Positions 1-8,302 of a stretch of DNA of 34,407 bases are shown here, in pieces (the first letter of the stretch is position 1; each line of letters opens with the position of its first letter). The stretch is from assembly GCA_035562735.1 (NCBI GenBank), contig DATMWB010000035.1:1-34407 (forward strand), in the 5' to 3' direction. The stretch is from UBA12158 sp035562735. Its GTDB lineage: Bacteria; Patescibacteriota; Microgenomatia; UBA12405. A program made the translations under genes and the position numbers. A model generated the notes under the pieces. It was given only the letters and a program-made list of their open reading frames with translations, searched no databases and had not been told where the DNA came from.

Positions 1-9
1 TAAGGTCAT
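1..9 (-). CDS. possible start of the next gene in the operon (partial)
   Basis: On the minus strand the sensor gene stops with TAG at 12-14, and two bases later an ATG (9-7) opens a frame that runs off the window edge. Only three codons are visible, so no product can be named. The tight spacing suggests that the Cache-domain gene is followed by a co-transcribed partner, perhaps its missing output module; that is inference. Confidence 0.3.
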
Positions 10-11
10 CT

Positions 12-1577
12 CTACTTCAACTGATTAAATATATATTTTGAAACTAAATATGATGGTAATATTGACAAAATCATCAACAATACCGTTACCAAAAAGGTAA
101 GTTCTATTGATTTTCCTGCTGCGGTAAAGATACCAATTGCCGCCTTACCTGCCAACAACATCCCCACAACTTCATTATCAACATCTTTTAAGGGATAGTA
201 AACTGCAAAATAAGAGGTATTTAAAAGTGATACTAAGCCAGAATAACTTTCTCCTCTTAACATCACTTTATCAATTACGATATCGTTTGTTTCTCTTATC
301 CCCACTGGTCTAGTCTTTCCTCTTAAATCCGAAATTGTTGTCGCCGACAAAATATCACTTCCATATATTCCCACCTCTAATCCTGTTATCTTCTTTATTC
401 CATCAAGAAAATTATTGTCCAAAGACAATCCGATTATTGTTGCTCCCACAACTTTTTCACCAAATTTTATTGGAACAGCAGCTTTTACTAAAACTATTGG
501 CGATAAAGCCGAATCTTGGGTTACAAGAGACGAAACCTCCTCACCAAGCATCGATCTTTTAAAAAGCACATTTTCTGACACCGAATCTCCAATTCTATCT
601 CTCTCTTCACCCCTCGCTAGTACCTGACCATTTTCATCAACCACTATTACACTCGTTACTCTTCTTGACAATAATAATTCCTCACTGGCAGTTGCCAAAT
701 ATTTTTTATCCTTATTCACAACTGCATCAGCAACCTTAGGATTATGTGACAAAATTAAAGCAGTAGCCAAAGCTTCAGACTTTTTAACATCTAAAGAGTA
801 AGACAAAACTGTTACATCCGTATTCAATCTAGTTAAAGTTTCATCCGATAAATTTTTCAAAAGCAAAAAGGTAAAAGAAATTGTTGTCAGTAAAAAAATC
901 AATAAAGTTGTGGTCGTAAAAATTATAAAAAGTTGAGTATTTATCCTCTTTAATAAGTAGGAAAAAGTCCATTTTATTAAAATACTCGAACCTAAAATCA
1001 AAATAATGTGAGCCAAAATCCATACTGGTCCAAAGGGGGATACCAAACGAAAAACGTTAACATCCAAACTCTCAACAAACAAAGAGGGGATTGTCAAAAA
1101 TTCGTATATCGCCATAAAAAAGAAAGCCAAAGAGACTTTTTTTGTATGATTTTCCAAACCAATTGTAGCTCGACGCAAGTATAACCACGCCGCAGAAACT
1201 GCCAATAGGGGAGACAAAAAGTAAAAAATTGAAACACCAAAAGGAACAATCGCCAATAACTTTGGTTTTGGAATCAAAGGATCAGAAACTAAACCAACTA
1301 CTAATGATAAATAACCCAAATTTCTTAATAACATCGCCAACTTCTCACTAAGTTCGGACACTAATATTGCTGAACTTAAAACCGATGATTCAATCAAAAT
1401 TGAGTGGAGCAAAAATGAGAGGGATAAGAGCAAAAATCCAAGTATTTTCCATCCTTCCTTAACTGTTTTTCTCTCCTTCCAAGCATCAAAATACAACCAG
1501 AATATCGAGAAAAAGGCCAACCCTGTCAATAAGTTAGCCGCAAAATGTAAATTTTCCCAAAAAAATTGTAACCACAT
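12..1577 (-). CDS. multi-pass membrane sensor-like protein with extracytoplasmic Cache domains, no output domain
   Basis: 521 residues. The first ~235 residues hold about six or seven hydrophobic segments. A further strong segment just before residue ~240 leads into a long extracytoplasmic region (about 245-485) with dCache/sCache features, including the late motif 'YYPLKDVDNEVVGMLLAGKA', typical of Cache domains in chemoreceptors and sensor kinases. A last transmembrane helix follows, and the protein ends at ...FNQLK, just where a HAMP linker would normally begin. There is no HAMP, kinase or methyl-accepting domain. Its ATG overlaps the stop of the upstream gene by one base (TAATG on the minus strand), which suggests translational coupling. 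Likely role: ligand sensing at the membrane, signalling through a partner; ligand unknown. Family assignment is by motif only. Confidence 0.75.
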   Translation of the reverse strand: MWLQFFWENLHFAANLLTGLAFFSIFWLYFDAWKERKTVKEGWKILGFLLLSLSFLLHSILIESSVLSSAILVSELSEKLAMLLRNLGYLSLVVGLVSDPLIPKPKLLAIVPFGVSIFYFLSPLLAVSAAWLYLRRATIGLENHTKKVSLAFFFMAIYEFLTIPSLFVESLDVNVFRLVSPFGPVWILAHIILILGSSILIKWTFSYLLKRINTQLFIIFTTTTLLIFLLTTISFTFLLLKNLSDETLTRLNTDVTVLSYSLDVKKSEALATALILSHNPKVADAVVNKDKKYLATASEELLLSRRVTSVIVVDENGQVLARGEERDRIGDSVSENVLFKRSMLGEEVSSLVTQDSALSPIVLVKAAVPIKFGEKVVGATIIGLSLDNNFLDGIKKITGLEVGIYGSDILSATTISDLRGKTRPVGIRETNDIVIDKVMLRGESYSGLVSLLNTSYFAVYYPLKDVDNEVVGMLLAGKAAIGIFTAAGKSIELTFLVTVLLMILSILPSYLVSKYIFNQLK

Positions 1578-3586
1578 TATTTGAGTACCCCCTTCAACAA
1601 ATTTTCTTTATCCAAAAATCCTACTTTCATTTCTTTAATAATACCTTTTCTATCAAAAAAAACGTGGGTCGGTGAAGTCTTTAAATCAAAGGTATTTACC
1701 AAAATCCCGTCCGGATCAGCCAGCATCATTACCTTGTATCCTCCAATTTTTTTAATAATGTCTACTTTTGAAATTGATTCTTGTGACACTACTGCAATTA
1801 CATTCATTTCATCATTTTCTGCTTTAAACTCGTCAAGGGCGATCAATTGGTCTGCTGTCTGTGTTTCCCAGCTTGATACAAAGGCAATAATTGTTTGTCG
1901 ACCAAAAATTGAAGTGTTCTTAAATAAGTTTTCCCCAACACTTAAGTCAAAGTCAGGAACTATCTTACCTATCAAATCACTCTCAATACCACCATCTCCC
2001 AAATAATTATTGACCACATTGATTGGAACAACCTTTGCCCACCAATTTCCCAAAAGGGCTTTTTCTAGCTTAAAATTTTGATCAATAGGGGTTGGAAAAT
2101 ATACTTCGAAGATCTCACTCCTAAGCTTCCTTTTTCCAAAGGATTCAACTTCTAGAAAATACCTTCCTGCAGGCAATACCAATCTGTATTCCCCCTCTTC
2201 ATTTGTTTCTTGAGGGTTAGTTTGTAGATAGGGCAATGATTCCCATAAAACGAAATCGTTTATATTTTTCTCAAATACATATACCTTTACCTTTGCTCCT
2301 TCTATTGCCTCATCTTTTTCATCGGTAATTTTTCCAGGTGATAATATCACCATCTTTCCAATATTTCTCTCTGTTTTGTTATTTGCACCATCAATCGAGC
2401 TAACCATTATGTCAAAACTGTCTGGATTATTTATGTTTAATATCCCTCTCCATAAAAAACTTTCCTCATTTTTGGTCATTGGAAATTTTTGAGAATCATA
2501 ATTCAAATCAATCTTTGTCGGACCACCAACTGCCCCAAAAACTACCTTTACCTCCATACCAGCAATACTATATATATAACCAGAAGCATTTGGTTCTAAA
2601 ATCATTGGCCCCATATGAAAAAGTGCACTCCCTACTTGCGGAGGCAACCTATCTATAATCAAAACTACAGTCCGACTATATCCCACATTTCCAGTAGAAT
2701 CTTTCGCCCGAAATTTTACAAAATAATTACCGTCATCAAATTTACCTGGTAATACTTCAAAATTTACTACCCTCCCACCAATATTTTCTACATCTTTAAG
2801 AGGTAGCCAGTTTTTTCCTCCATCAATAGAATATTCCACCAAAACCACTCCCACTCTTATATCACCACCATCTCTTGAGGTACCAGAAATAACTGGAGTA
2901 CTAGTAAAAGGTTTTGAAAAATCAGTACTTATTTCAATAGTTGGTGCAACTCTATCTACCAAGGGAATTGGTGTGGGAGTCGGAGTTAATGTGGGTGTAG
3001 CAGTCGGAGTTAATGTGGGTGTAGCGGTCGGTATTGAAGTCGCAGTTGGATTGGGAGTTGAGGTAGCATTTGGTACAGATGTTGGTGGTACCGCTGTTGG
3101 ACTAGGTGTTGGAGTTATAGTCGGTGTTGGAGTAGATGTAGCAGTCGGACCCATATTAATAATAGTAAAGTTTAGACTATTACATGATTCAGCCCCCTCT
3201 CCGTCAGCACTCAAAGCACCTTCAAAATCCCACGTAAAACTATTCCCTGAACTTCCAGTTCTACCACTAATACTCAACATTACCGTTTCACCTGCCGATA
3301 AAACTCCTCCCGAAACTATATTGTATTCTCCTACATCCTCCAGTGTCCAACCACTAGCCTGTATCTCTGTTTGAACACCAGTTATCATCGATACAAAATA
3401 TGTCTCTATCTTTATCCAGGAAATACTTTCTCCAGTTGTATTCCTATAACTAACTTCAAAGGATACATCGCTTTCTGCTGGTAAATTAAGTGAAGCAGTA
3501 CTAACTTCACACATGGCCATTGCCCCCTTGGCACTCAAAAAAAACAGCACCAAAAACATTACCAAAACTCGTTTTATAACAGGCAT
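1577..3586 (-). CDS. secreted multidomain protein: Ig-like modules, Thr-Pro linker, carboxypeptidase-regulatory-like module, TlpA/redoxin-like C-terminus
   Basis: 669 residues. A signal peptide (about 1-24, ending AKGAMA) is followed by a beta-rich domain to ~145, a Thr/Pro/Ser-rich linker (~147-210), at least one Ig-like module (~213-315, 'VEYSIDGGKNWLPL'), another beta-rich stretch, and a carboxypeptidase-regulatory-like module near 413-500 ('GKITDEKDEAIEGAKVKVYV'). The last ~120 residues are a thioredoxin/redoxin fold: 'IIAFVSSWETQTADQL' aligns with the TlpA active-site strand and 'TSPTHVFF' supplies the cis-Pro. The expected WCxxC is WETQT (W about 573), so both redox cysteines are absent and this module is probably a binding or structural domain. 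It is the first gene of an operon with the Cache protein. A -10-like TATATC lies 8 bases before the ATG on the minus strand. Confidence 0.75.
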   Translation of the reverse strand: MPVIKRVLVMFLVLFFLSAKGAMAMCEVSTASLNLPAESDVSFEVSYRNTTGESISWIKIETYFVSMITGVQTEIQASGWTLEDVGEYNIVSGGVLSAGETVMLSISGRTGSSGNSFTWDFEGALSADGEGAESCNSLNFTIINMGPTATSTPTPTITPTPSPTAVPPTSVPNATSTPNPTATSIPTATPTLTPTATPTLTPTPTPIPLVDRVAPTIEISTDFSKPFTSTPVISGTSRDGGDIRVGVVLVEYSIDGGKNWLPLKDVENIGGRVVNFEVLPGKFDDGNYFVKFRAKDSTGNVGYSRTVVLIIDRLPPQVGSALFHMGPMILEPNASGYIYSIAGMEVKVVFGAVGGPTKIDLNYDSQKFPMTKNEESFLWRGILNINNPDSFDIMVSSIDGANNKTERNIGKMVILSPGKITDEKDEAIEGAKVKVYVFEKNINDFVLWESLPYLQTNPQETNEEGEYRLVLPAGRYFLEVESFGKRKLRSEIFEVYFPTPIDQNFKLEKALLGNWWAKVVPINVVNNYLGDGGIESDLIGKIVPDFDLSVGENLFKNTSIFGRQTIIAFVSSWETQTADQLIALDEFKAENDEMNVIAVVSQESISKVDIIKKIGGYKVMMLADPDGILVNTFDLKTSPTHVFFDRKGIIKEMKVGFLDKENLLKGVLK
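2978..3025. repeat. 24-bp exact tandem duplication inside the Thr-Pro linker
   Basis: Two identical 24-bp units, 2978-3001 and 3002-3025, lie in the part of the secreted-protein gene that codes for the Thr/Pro-rich linker. Each unit encodes eight linker residues. The neighbouring 2950-3150 bases carry further degenerate versions, so the linker can probably change length by slippage. Confidence 0.85.
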
Positions 3587-3672
3587 TGATTAATGATATA
3601 CAAAACTTCCTACAATATATAGTATCTTCCGCAAAAAATAATTTAAAAAAACAATTTTATTTATCGCTAATT

Positions 3673-3702
3673 TTGGCAATTATCCCCAGTTTCCTTTATA
3701 AT
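3673..3702 (+). promoter_or_regulatory. promoter of tRNA-Ala
   Basis: TTGGCA at 3673-3678 and TATAAT at 3697-3702 with an 18-base spacer, ending 12 bases before the mature tRNA 5' end. This is a normal two-box promoter, unlike the -10-only layout in front of many protein genes here. Confidence 0.6.
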
Positions 3703-3714
3703 CAACCCGTTTAG

Positions 3715-3785
3715 GGGCTCGTAGTTAAACGGTATAACACGTCATTCGCATTGACGCATTGGGGGTTCAATTCCCCCCGAGTCCA
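3715..3785 (+). tRNA. tRNA-Ala (anticodon CGC)
   Basis: The 71 bases fold into a full cloverleaf: acceptor GGGCTCG/CGAGTCC, D stem GTTA/TAAC, anticodon stem CGTCA/TGACG with loop TTCGCAT, and T stem GGGGG/CCCCC with loop TTCAATT. Anticodon CGC reads GCG. The acceptor carries the G3-U70 wobble that marks alanine tRNAs, which confirms the identity. The discriminator is A, and the next bases are CAA, so CCA is not encoded and must be added by a nucleotidyltransferase. Confidence 0.95.
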
Positions 3786-3803
3786 CAAAGGCTATAATCA
3801 ATT

Positions 3804-4109
3804 ATGAATACACCCCAAAACATAAACCAATCAATAAATTATCAAGACGGATCTATTGTCAGTAAAGAAATTATCAACAAAACCGCGGGAACTATAACCC
3901 TTTTTTCTTTTGATAAGGGTCAGGGTCTAAGTGAACACACAACTCCCTTTGATGCGCTAGTAATTATTACCGAAGGTGAAGCAGAAATAACTCTTTCAGG
4001 AAAAAAACACCAATTAAAAATGAATGAAATGATTCTCATGCCAGCAAACATACCCCACGCTCTAAAAGCCAACAAAGCCTTCAAAATGATTTTAACCATG
4101 ATTAAATAA
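3804..4109 (+). CDS. small single-domain cupin protein
   Basis: 101 residues forming one cupin barrel (Cupin_2-like). The first cupin motif is degenerate: 'GLSEHTTPFDALVIITEGEA' keeps H45 and the GE pair but has Thr where the second His of HxH is usual. The second motif, 'MPANIPHAL', gives H85. A metal may still bind with fewer ligands. Substrate unknown; such proteins range from sugar-binding to dioxygenase-like. A perfect TATAAT at 3793-3798 sits only 5 bases before the ATG, so the mRNA is probably leaderless. The gene stands alone between tRNA-Ala and a convergent small gene. Confidence 0.8.
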   Translation: MNTPQNINQSINYQDGSIVSKEIINKTAGTITLFSFDKGQGLSEHTTPFDALVIITEGEAEITLSGKKHQLKMNEMILMPANIPHALKANKAFKMILTMIK

Positions 4110-4119
4110 TCACCACCCT

Positions 4120-4389
4120 CTATTCACTTTTCCATCTTTTGGCACACTGGATTTTCGCGTCAAGGGTATTGGCATTTCCACACTCAACCTCAGCAACATA
4201 ACGCGGAATTCCTCCGTAAAAAGAAACCTTACCGGTCCTAGAAGGACATTTTATTCCAATATCACCATCATTTGTTAAGGTAATATTGTGTTCCGGAATT
4301 ATCACCTCCTGACCTTCACTCACTTCTCCAATCCCTAGCACAAAAATTTTCTCAGGTTTTTTGAACACATCCAACAATTCTTCAGTCAT
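4120..4389 (-). CDS. small protein of unknown function (left half of a divergent pair)
   Basis: I place the start at the ATG at 4389-4387 (MTEELLDVFKKPEKIF...), giving 89 residues. A longer open frame reaching 4521 runs through the promoter palindrome and into the opposite gene, so it is not likely real. The protein is soluble-looking with a mixed beta-rich composition, cysteines in 'KCPSRTGK', 'VECGNAN' and 'IQCAKRW', and no signal peptide. I do not recognise the family. It is transcribed divergently from the 4418 gene out of the same perfect palindrome, so the two are probably expressed together. Confidence 0.55.
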   Translation of the reverse strand: MTEELLDVFKKPEKIFVLGIGEVSEGQEVIIPEHNITLTNDGDIGIKCPSRTGKVSFYGGIPRYVAEVECGNANTLDAKIQCAKRWKSE

Positions 4390-4420
4390 TAATAAAAGTA
4401 TTATAATACTTTTATTAATG
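4387..4420. promoter_or_regulatory. 34-bp perfect palindrome: bidirectional promoter containing both start codons
   Basis: Half-site CATTAATAAAAGTATTA is followed immediately by its exact reverse complement. The outer CAT and ATG are the start codons of the minus gene (4389) and the plus gene (4418). The centre holds overlapping TATAAT boxes, 4402-4407 on plus and 4405-4400 on minus, each 10 bases from its start codon. There is no room for a Shine-Dalgarno sequence, so both mRNAs should be leaderless or nearly so. Confidence 0.7.
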
Positions 4421-4744
4421 AAATCAGTTTTACCCCAAAAAAGAACAGAAAAACCAACTTCGGTAGCTGAAACCCTAAGTCTTTTCAAAGAAAATATTGC
4501 CTCACGAAAAAAATTTGTCAAAAATGAATTTCAAGCTTATGGCCTAGAACTTGCAACTGAATTGGATGATTGGAAAAACAAATCACTTTACATCCGACTA
4601 GCCAAAAACGAGGATAGAAAAATACTGGAAAAAGCCCGCTATTACATAAAAGATCACTCTCCAGGTCAAGTCAAAAGTCCCTCAAGACTTTTTATGTGGA
4701 AGCTCAAAGAGCTAAGGAAAGAAAAAGAAATTAACCAAAGCTAA
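4418..4744 (+). CDS. small basic protein of unknown function (right half of a divergent pair)
   Basis: The start is set at the ATG 4418-4420, the right edge of the palindrome, giving 108 residues. An upstream in-frame ATG at 4361 is rejected because its extra residues merely translate the palindrome and the opposite gene. The protein is highly charged, Lys/Arg/Glu-rich, apparently all-helical, with no membrane segment or signal peptide. It ends in 'SPSRLFMWKLKELRKEKE', which could be a nucleic-acid or protein-binding helix. I do not recognise the family. The gap to the next gene is 32 bases, but that gene has its own TATAAT. Confidence 0.6.
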   Translation: MKSVLPQKRTEKPTSVAETLSLFKENIASRKKFVKNEFQAYGLELATELDDWKNKSLYIRLAKNEDRKILEKARYYIKDHSPGQVKSPSRLFMWKLKELRKEKEINQS

Positions 4745-4776
4745 ATTAACATTTTCTGTGTATAATCTAAAGGTCT

Positions 4777-5817
4777 ATGAACTTTTTTTCGAAATATAAA
4801 AACAAGCTAATTATTGGCATTGTCATCCTCATTGTTTTATTTTTTAGCGTCTCTCGTATTCAAGCACAAAAATACAAGAATCCCGAAGTTCTCAATCCCC
4901 AAAAAGATACTGTGGTCAACGTTGAAACTAAAGCTATAAAATCAGAACTAATCCTTGCAGGATCAGTTTCAGCTAGTGAGATAGCCTCCCTTCGTTTTCA
5001 AAATTCAGGAAAATTAGTTTGGGTAGGTGTCAAAGTAGGGGATAGGGTTAAAAAATATCAAGCCATTGCCTCTCTTGACAAAGAACAATTACGTAAATCA
5101 CTTCAAACTCAATTTAATAATTACCGAAGTAATTTAAGTCAATTTTGGGATAAACAAGATGAATATAAAGATACTGTAATTTCCGATACCGTCCAAAGAA
5201 TTTTAGATAGGACTCAATATTCACTTGATAACACTGTCATTAGTTATGAGATTGCCGATATGGCCATCAAAGAATCTACCCTCTATTCCCCAATTGCCGG
5301 TGTGGTCACCGATGTTGAACAACCACTAACTGGCACCAATATCACCCCCGCTACCGCCACCTTTACCATAATAAATCCCGAATCAATCTACTTTAAGTCT
5401 GAAATCGATCAAGAAGAAGTTACAAAAATCAAAGTCGGCCAATCAGCTACCATCCGAGTCGACGCCTTTCCCGATGTTTCATTTGAATCAGAAATCACCT
5501 ACATTTCCTTTACTCCTGTGGCTGGACAAACTTCGACAGTCTATGAAATCCGCTTTAAGCTCCCAGTGGACAATCAAAATCTCTCCTACCGCCTAGGAAT
5601 GGATGGTGATGCCCAAATTACCATAAACCAACAAGACAATGCTCTAGTTATTCCCTTAGATTCTCTCAATGATGACAATGGTAAAAGCTATGTTTGGGTA
5701 AAAGCAGAAAAAGGTTTAATAAAAACATACGTCACCACCGGTATTGAAAATGATACCGAAGTTCAAATATTAGAAGGACTAAATTCCAATGACTCAGTTG
5801 TTATCAAAAAAATCTAA
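4777..5817 (+). CDS. MacA/HlyD-type periplasmic adaptor subunit of an ABC efflux system
   Basis: 346 residues. An N-terminal membrane anchor (about 9-28) is followed by a lipoyl-like barrel-sandwich domain ('SGKLVWVGVKVGDRVKKYQAIASLD' region), a short helical hairpin (~105-150), the second half of the lipoyl domain ('STLYSPIAGVVTDVEQPL') and beta-barrel domains with 'VIPLDSLNDDNGKSYVWV' near the C-terminus. This is the layout of RND/MacA-type membrane fusion proteins. In organisms without a classical outer membrane such adaptors work with MacB-like transporters at the cell surface. It starts a three-gene operon with the ATPase (29-base overlap) and the permease. TATAAT at 4761-4766 is 10 bases before the ATG. 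Substrate unknown: macrolides, peptides or lipids are all possible. Confidence 0.88.
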   Translation: MNFFSKYKNKLIIGIVILIVLFFSVSRIQAQKYKNPEVLNPQKDTVVNVETKAIKSELILAGSVSASEIASLRFQNSGKLVWVGVKVGDRVKKYQAIASLDKEQLRKSLQTQFNNYRSNLSQFWDKQDEYKDTVISDTVQRILDRTQYSLDNTVISYEIADMAIKESTLYSPIAGVVTDVEQPLTGTNITPATATFTIINPESIYFKSEIDQEEVTKIKVGQSATIRVDAFPDVSFESEITYISFTPVAGQTSTVYEIRFKLPVDNQNLSYRLGMDGDAQITINQQDNALVIPLDSLNDDNGKSYVWVKAEKGLIKTYVTTGIENDTEVQILEGLNSNDSVVIKKI

Positions 5818-6502
5818 AACATCTCAACCTGTTCTGGAGCTAAAAGACATTGTTAAAACCTATACCTCAGGTAACACAACCTTCAATGCCCTTGATGGTG
5901 TCTCAATCTGTATTCATCAAGGTGAGTTTGTCTCCATTACTGGACCCAGCGGTTCAGGAAAATCAACCCTCATGCATATTGTCGGACTTCTCGACAATCC
6001 AACGGACGGAAAAGTTTTACTTGAAGGACAGGATATCTCCCATCTTAACGAGGAGGAACTAGCAAAAACCAGAAATGTCACTCTAGGATTTGTTTTTCAA
6101 CAGTTTAATCTTTTACCAAAAACATCTTCTGCTGAAAACGTTTCTTTACCACTTTTATACTCTGATGTGCCAAAATCAGAGCGTCTCCCAAGAGCCATCG
6201 AAATGCTTACCAAAGTCGGACTTAGTGATAAATTAAAAAACACTCCCGCCCAACTCTCTGGTGGTCAACAGCAACGTGTAGCCATTGCCCGAGCCCTTAT
6301 CAATAATCCCAAGATTATTATGGCTGACGAACCCACTGGAAATTTAGATTCAAAATCAGGAAAAGAAATCATTGCTCTCTTTCATCAATTACACCATGAA
6401 GGTCATACCATTATTTTAGTCACCCATGACATGGACCTAGCCAAACAAGCAGAAAGAATAATTATTATTAAAGACGGAAAAGTCACCAGCAACCCATGTT
6501 AA
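5789..6502 (+). CDS. MacB/LolD-type ABC transporter ATP-binding protein
   Basis: 237 residues, a complete nucleotide-binding domain. It shows Walker A 'GPSGSGKST', Q-loop 'FVFQQFNLLP', signature 'LSGGQQQRVAIARAL', Walker B 'IIMADEP' and switch His 'VTHD'. The A-loop and Q-loop sequences are typical of the MacB/LolD/FtsE group that powers mechanotransmission transporters. The start at 5789 lies inside the 3' end of the adaptor gene (29-base overlap); no later ATG leaves the N-terminal strand intact. It overlaps the permease start by 7 bases, so translation of the operon is coupled. Confidence 0.93.
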   Translation: MTQLLSKKSKTSQPVLELKDIVKTYTSGNTTFNALDGVSICIHQGEFVSITGPSGSGKSTLMHIVGLLDNPTDGKVLLEGQDISHLNEEELAKTRNVTLGFVFQQFNLLPKTSSAENVSLPLLYSDVPKSERLPRAIEMLTKVGLSDKLKNTPAQLSGGQQQRVAIARALINNPKIIMADEPTGNLDSKSGKEIIALFHQLHHEGHTIILVTHDMDLAKQAERIIIIKDGKVTSNPC

Positions 6503-7719
6503 AACCATCAATAGGGGATTTATTTCAAAGTAGTATCAGAGCTGTTCTGAAAAACAAAAGTCGAACATTATTAACATCCTTGGGTATTATTATCGGCGTC
6601 ACCTCAGTTATCCTCTTAACCTCGATTGGCAATGGTTTAACTATTTATATTAATCAACAATTTGAAAGTCTTGGCTCAAATTCAATTTTTATCTCTCCTG
6701 GAAAAATTTTTAACGACAAAGGTGGATTTAGTAGTGGTGAAAGTTCCCGTTTTGTTACCACTAAATTTTCTATTGCCGACGTCAATAATATAAAACGCAA
6801 CATAAGGGGAGTTACTGTTCTGCCTATGGCTGCAACCATTGTTGAAATAAAATCCAACAAAATAACCAAAGACAACATTACTTTAGCTGGTTCAACCAAT
6901 CAGCTTGGTGAGTTACTAAATCGATTACCTTCCGCCGGAAACGGACGTTGGTTTACTCTCGAAGAGTACAACAAAGGTAGCCCTGTTTTAGTTATGGGAT
7001 ATACAATTGCTAACGATCTTTTTCCAGGTGGAAATCCACTCAATCGCACTGTTATTATCAAGGGGAAAAATTATAAAATAATTGGAGTTGTCGATAAAAA
7101 AGGTTCTTCTTTTGGAGGACCTGATCAAGATAGTCAAGTTTACACTCCATTAGACGTTGTTTTTAACATAAACGGTAACGAAGATCTTGCCCAAATAATG
7201 ATAAAAACTTCCAGTAAAGATATTGTCGAGTCAACAAAATCTGAGCTTAATAAATTATTTTTAAAAAAATACGATAAAGATGCTTTTACCGTTTTTGACA
7301 GCTCCCAACTCTTAAGTTCTATTAATTCAATTATAGGCACCCTAACCATAGCTCTCACTGGCATTGCTGCCATTTCCCTAGTTGTCGGTGGTATTGGCAT
7401 TATGAATATAATGCTCGTTACCGTCTCAGAACGTACCCGAGAAATTGGTTTGAGAAAAGCTATTGGTGCTTTTCCCAATGCCATATTAATTCAATTCCTT
7501 TTTGAAGCTGTAATACTCTCAGGTATCGGAGGCTTTATTGGTATTGTCCTTGGAGCTCTTGGTACCGCTGCTATTAACAATTTCTTTCCCGCCCAAGTTA
7601 CTCTCGGTTCAGTTTCACTTGCTTTTGGTGTTTCCTTTGCTGTCGGAATCATCTTTGGTGTCGCTCCCGCCCGTAAAGCCAGTCAGCTCTCTCCCATCGA
7701 AGCCCTAAGATATGAATAA
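6496..7719 (+). CDS. MacB/FtsX-type ABC transporter permease
   Basis: 407 residues with MacB architecture minus a fused ATPase: a first membrane helix at ~20-45 ('LLTSLGIIIGVTSVILL'), a large extracytoplasmic MacB_PCD domain (~50-270), then three helices, with the family motif 'GGIGIMNIMLVTVSERTREI' and the C-terminal 'GVAPARKASQLSPIEALRYE'. Together with the adaptor and ATPase it forms a complete MacAB-like export system, except that no outer-membrane factor is visible, as expected for a cell without a classical outer membrane. Start overlaps the ATPase stop. Confidence 0.92.
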   Translation: MLKPSIGDLFQSSIRAVLKNKSRTLLTSLGIIIGVTSVILLTSIGNGLTIYINQQFESLGSNSIFISPGKIFNDKGGFSSGESSRFVTTKFSIADVNNIKRNIRGVTVLPMAATIVEIKSNKITKDNITLAGSTNQLGELLNRLPSAGNGRWFTLEEYNKGSPVLVMGYTIANDLFPGGNPLNRTVIIKGKNYKIIGVVDKKGSSFGGPDQDSQVYTPLDVVFNINGNEDLAQIMIKTSSKDIVESTKSELNKLFLKKYDKDAFTVFDSSQLLSSINSIIGTLTIALTGIAAISLVVGGIGIMNIMLVTVSERTREIGLRKAIGAFPNAILIQFLFEAVILSGIGGFIGIVLGALGTAAINNFFPAQVTLGSVSLAFGVSFAVGIIFGVAPARKASQLSPIEALRYE

Positions 7720-7741
7720 ACTTTTCTGCTAATATTAATTA

Positions 7742-8302
7742 GTGAAACAGGAACTAAAAAATCATTTTACGCCACTTATTATCGTCTTTTTTCTCATTGT
7801 TCTTCTTTGGCTCTTCCAAAACGTCCCTTGGTATAATTTTATTTTTTTATTCTTTGGATTAATTTTGGGTTCCTTTTTTCTCGATATTGACCACCTAGTT
7901 TATTGGTTTTATTTGAAACCCGATTTAGAAGAAAGTCGACTCGCACTCATCGCTTGGAAAAAAGGCGACTATAAATCTTTACTAAAACTCCTTGAAGCCA
8001 CCCACCTCCATCACAACAGCCTTATTTTCCATCATTATTTTTTTCAAATTGTTATTACTCTAATTTCTTTTTTTGTTTTTACCTCTAGTTCTGGAATTTT
8101 TGCAAAAGCATTTCTACTCGCCATTAATTTTCATCTCTTGGTTGATGAAATCAAGGATTATAAGCACAATCCAGAACACTTAAAACTTTGGTTATTTGCC
8201 AGAGAAACCAAGCAACTCCCGACTGAATCATTGAAATATTATCTCTTAACTTTTATAGTTGTTAATCTACTCTTTACTGTATTTTTAATAAGTTCTCGAT
8301 GA
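7742..8302 (+). CDS. integral membrane protein with His/Asp motifs, possibly a membrane-bound metal-dependent hydrolase
   Basis: 186 residues with about four membrane segments. Polar motifs near the membrane face, 'FFLDIDHLVYWF', 'ATHLHHNSLIFHH' and 'NFHLLVDEIKD', resemble in pattern the metal-binding motifs of YdjM/DUF457-like membrane hydrolases, but I cannot confirm homology. It begins with GTG; TAATAT lies six bases upstream, so it may be leaderless. The stop overlaps the start of the HEPN-type gene (ATGA), so the two are translationally coupled. Function unknown. Confidence 0.6.
   Translation: MKQELKNHFTPLIIVFFLIVLLWLFQNVPWYNFIFLFFGLILGSFFLDIDHLVYWFYLKPDLEESRLALIAWKKGDYKSLLKLLEATHLHHNSLIFHHYFFQIVITLISFFVFTSSSGIFAKAFLLAINFHLLVDEIKDYKHNPEHLKLWLFARETKQLPTESLKYYLLTFIVVNLLFTVFLISSR

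Noticed and set aside
2950..3150. CRISPR-like repeats.
   Set aside because: The repeats are tandem, 24 bp, in frame in a Thr-Pro linker, without spacers or cas genes. No CRISPR array was seen elsewhere.
2973..3374. Plus-strand ORF rich in Gly-Val repeats.
   Set aside because: It is the antisense reading of the Thr-Pro linker and domain 1 of the secreted protein; low-complexity shadow only.
4361..4521. Longer versions of the two divergent small genes overlapping through the palindrome.
   Set aside because: Their extra residues are translations of the palindrome (the same INKSIIILLLM on both strands) and of the opposite gene's coding sequence.
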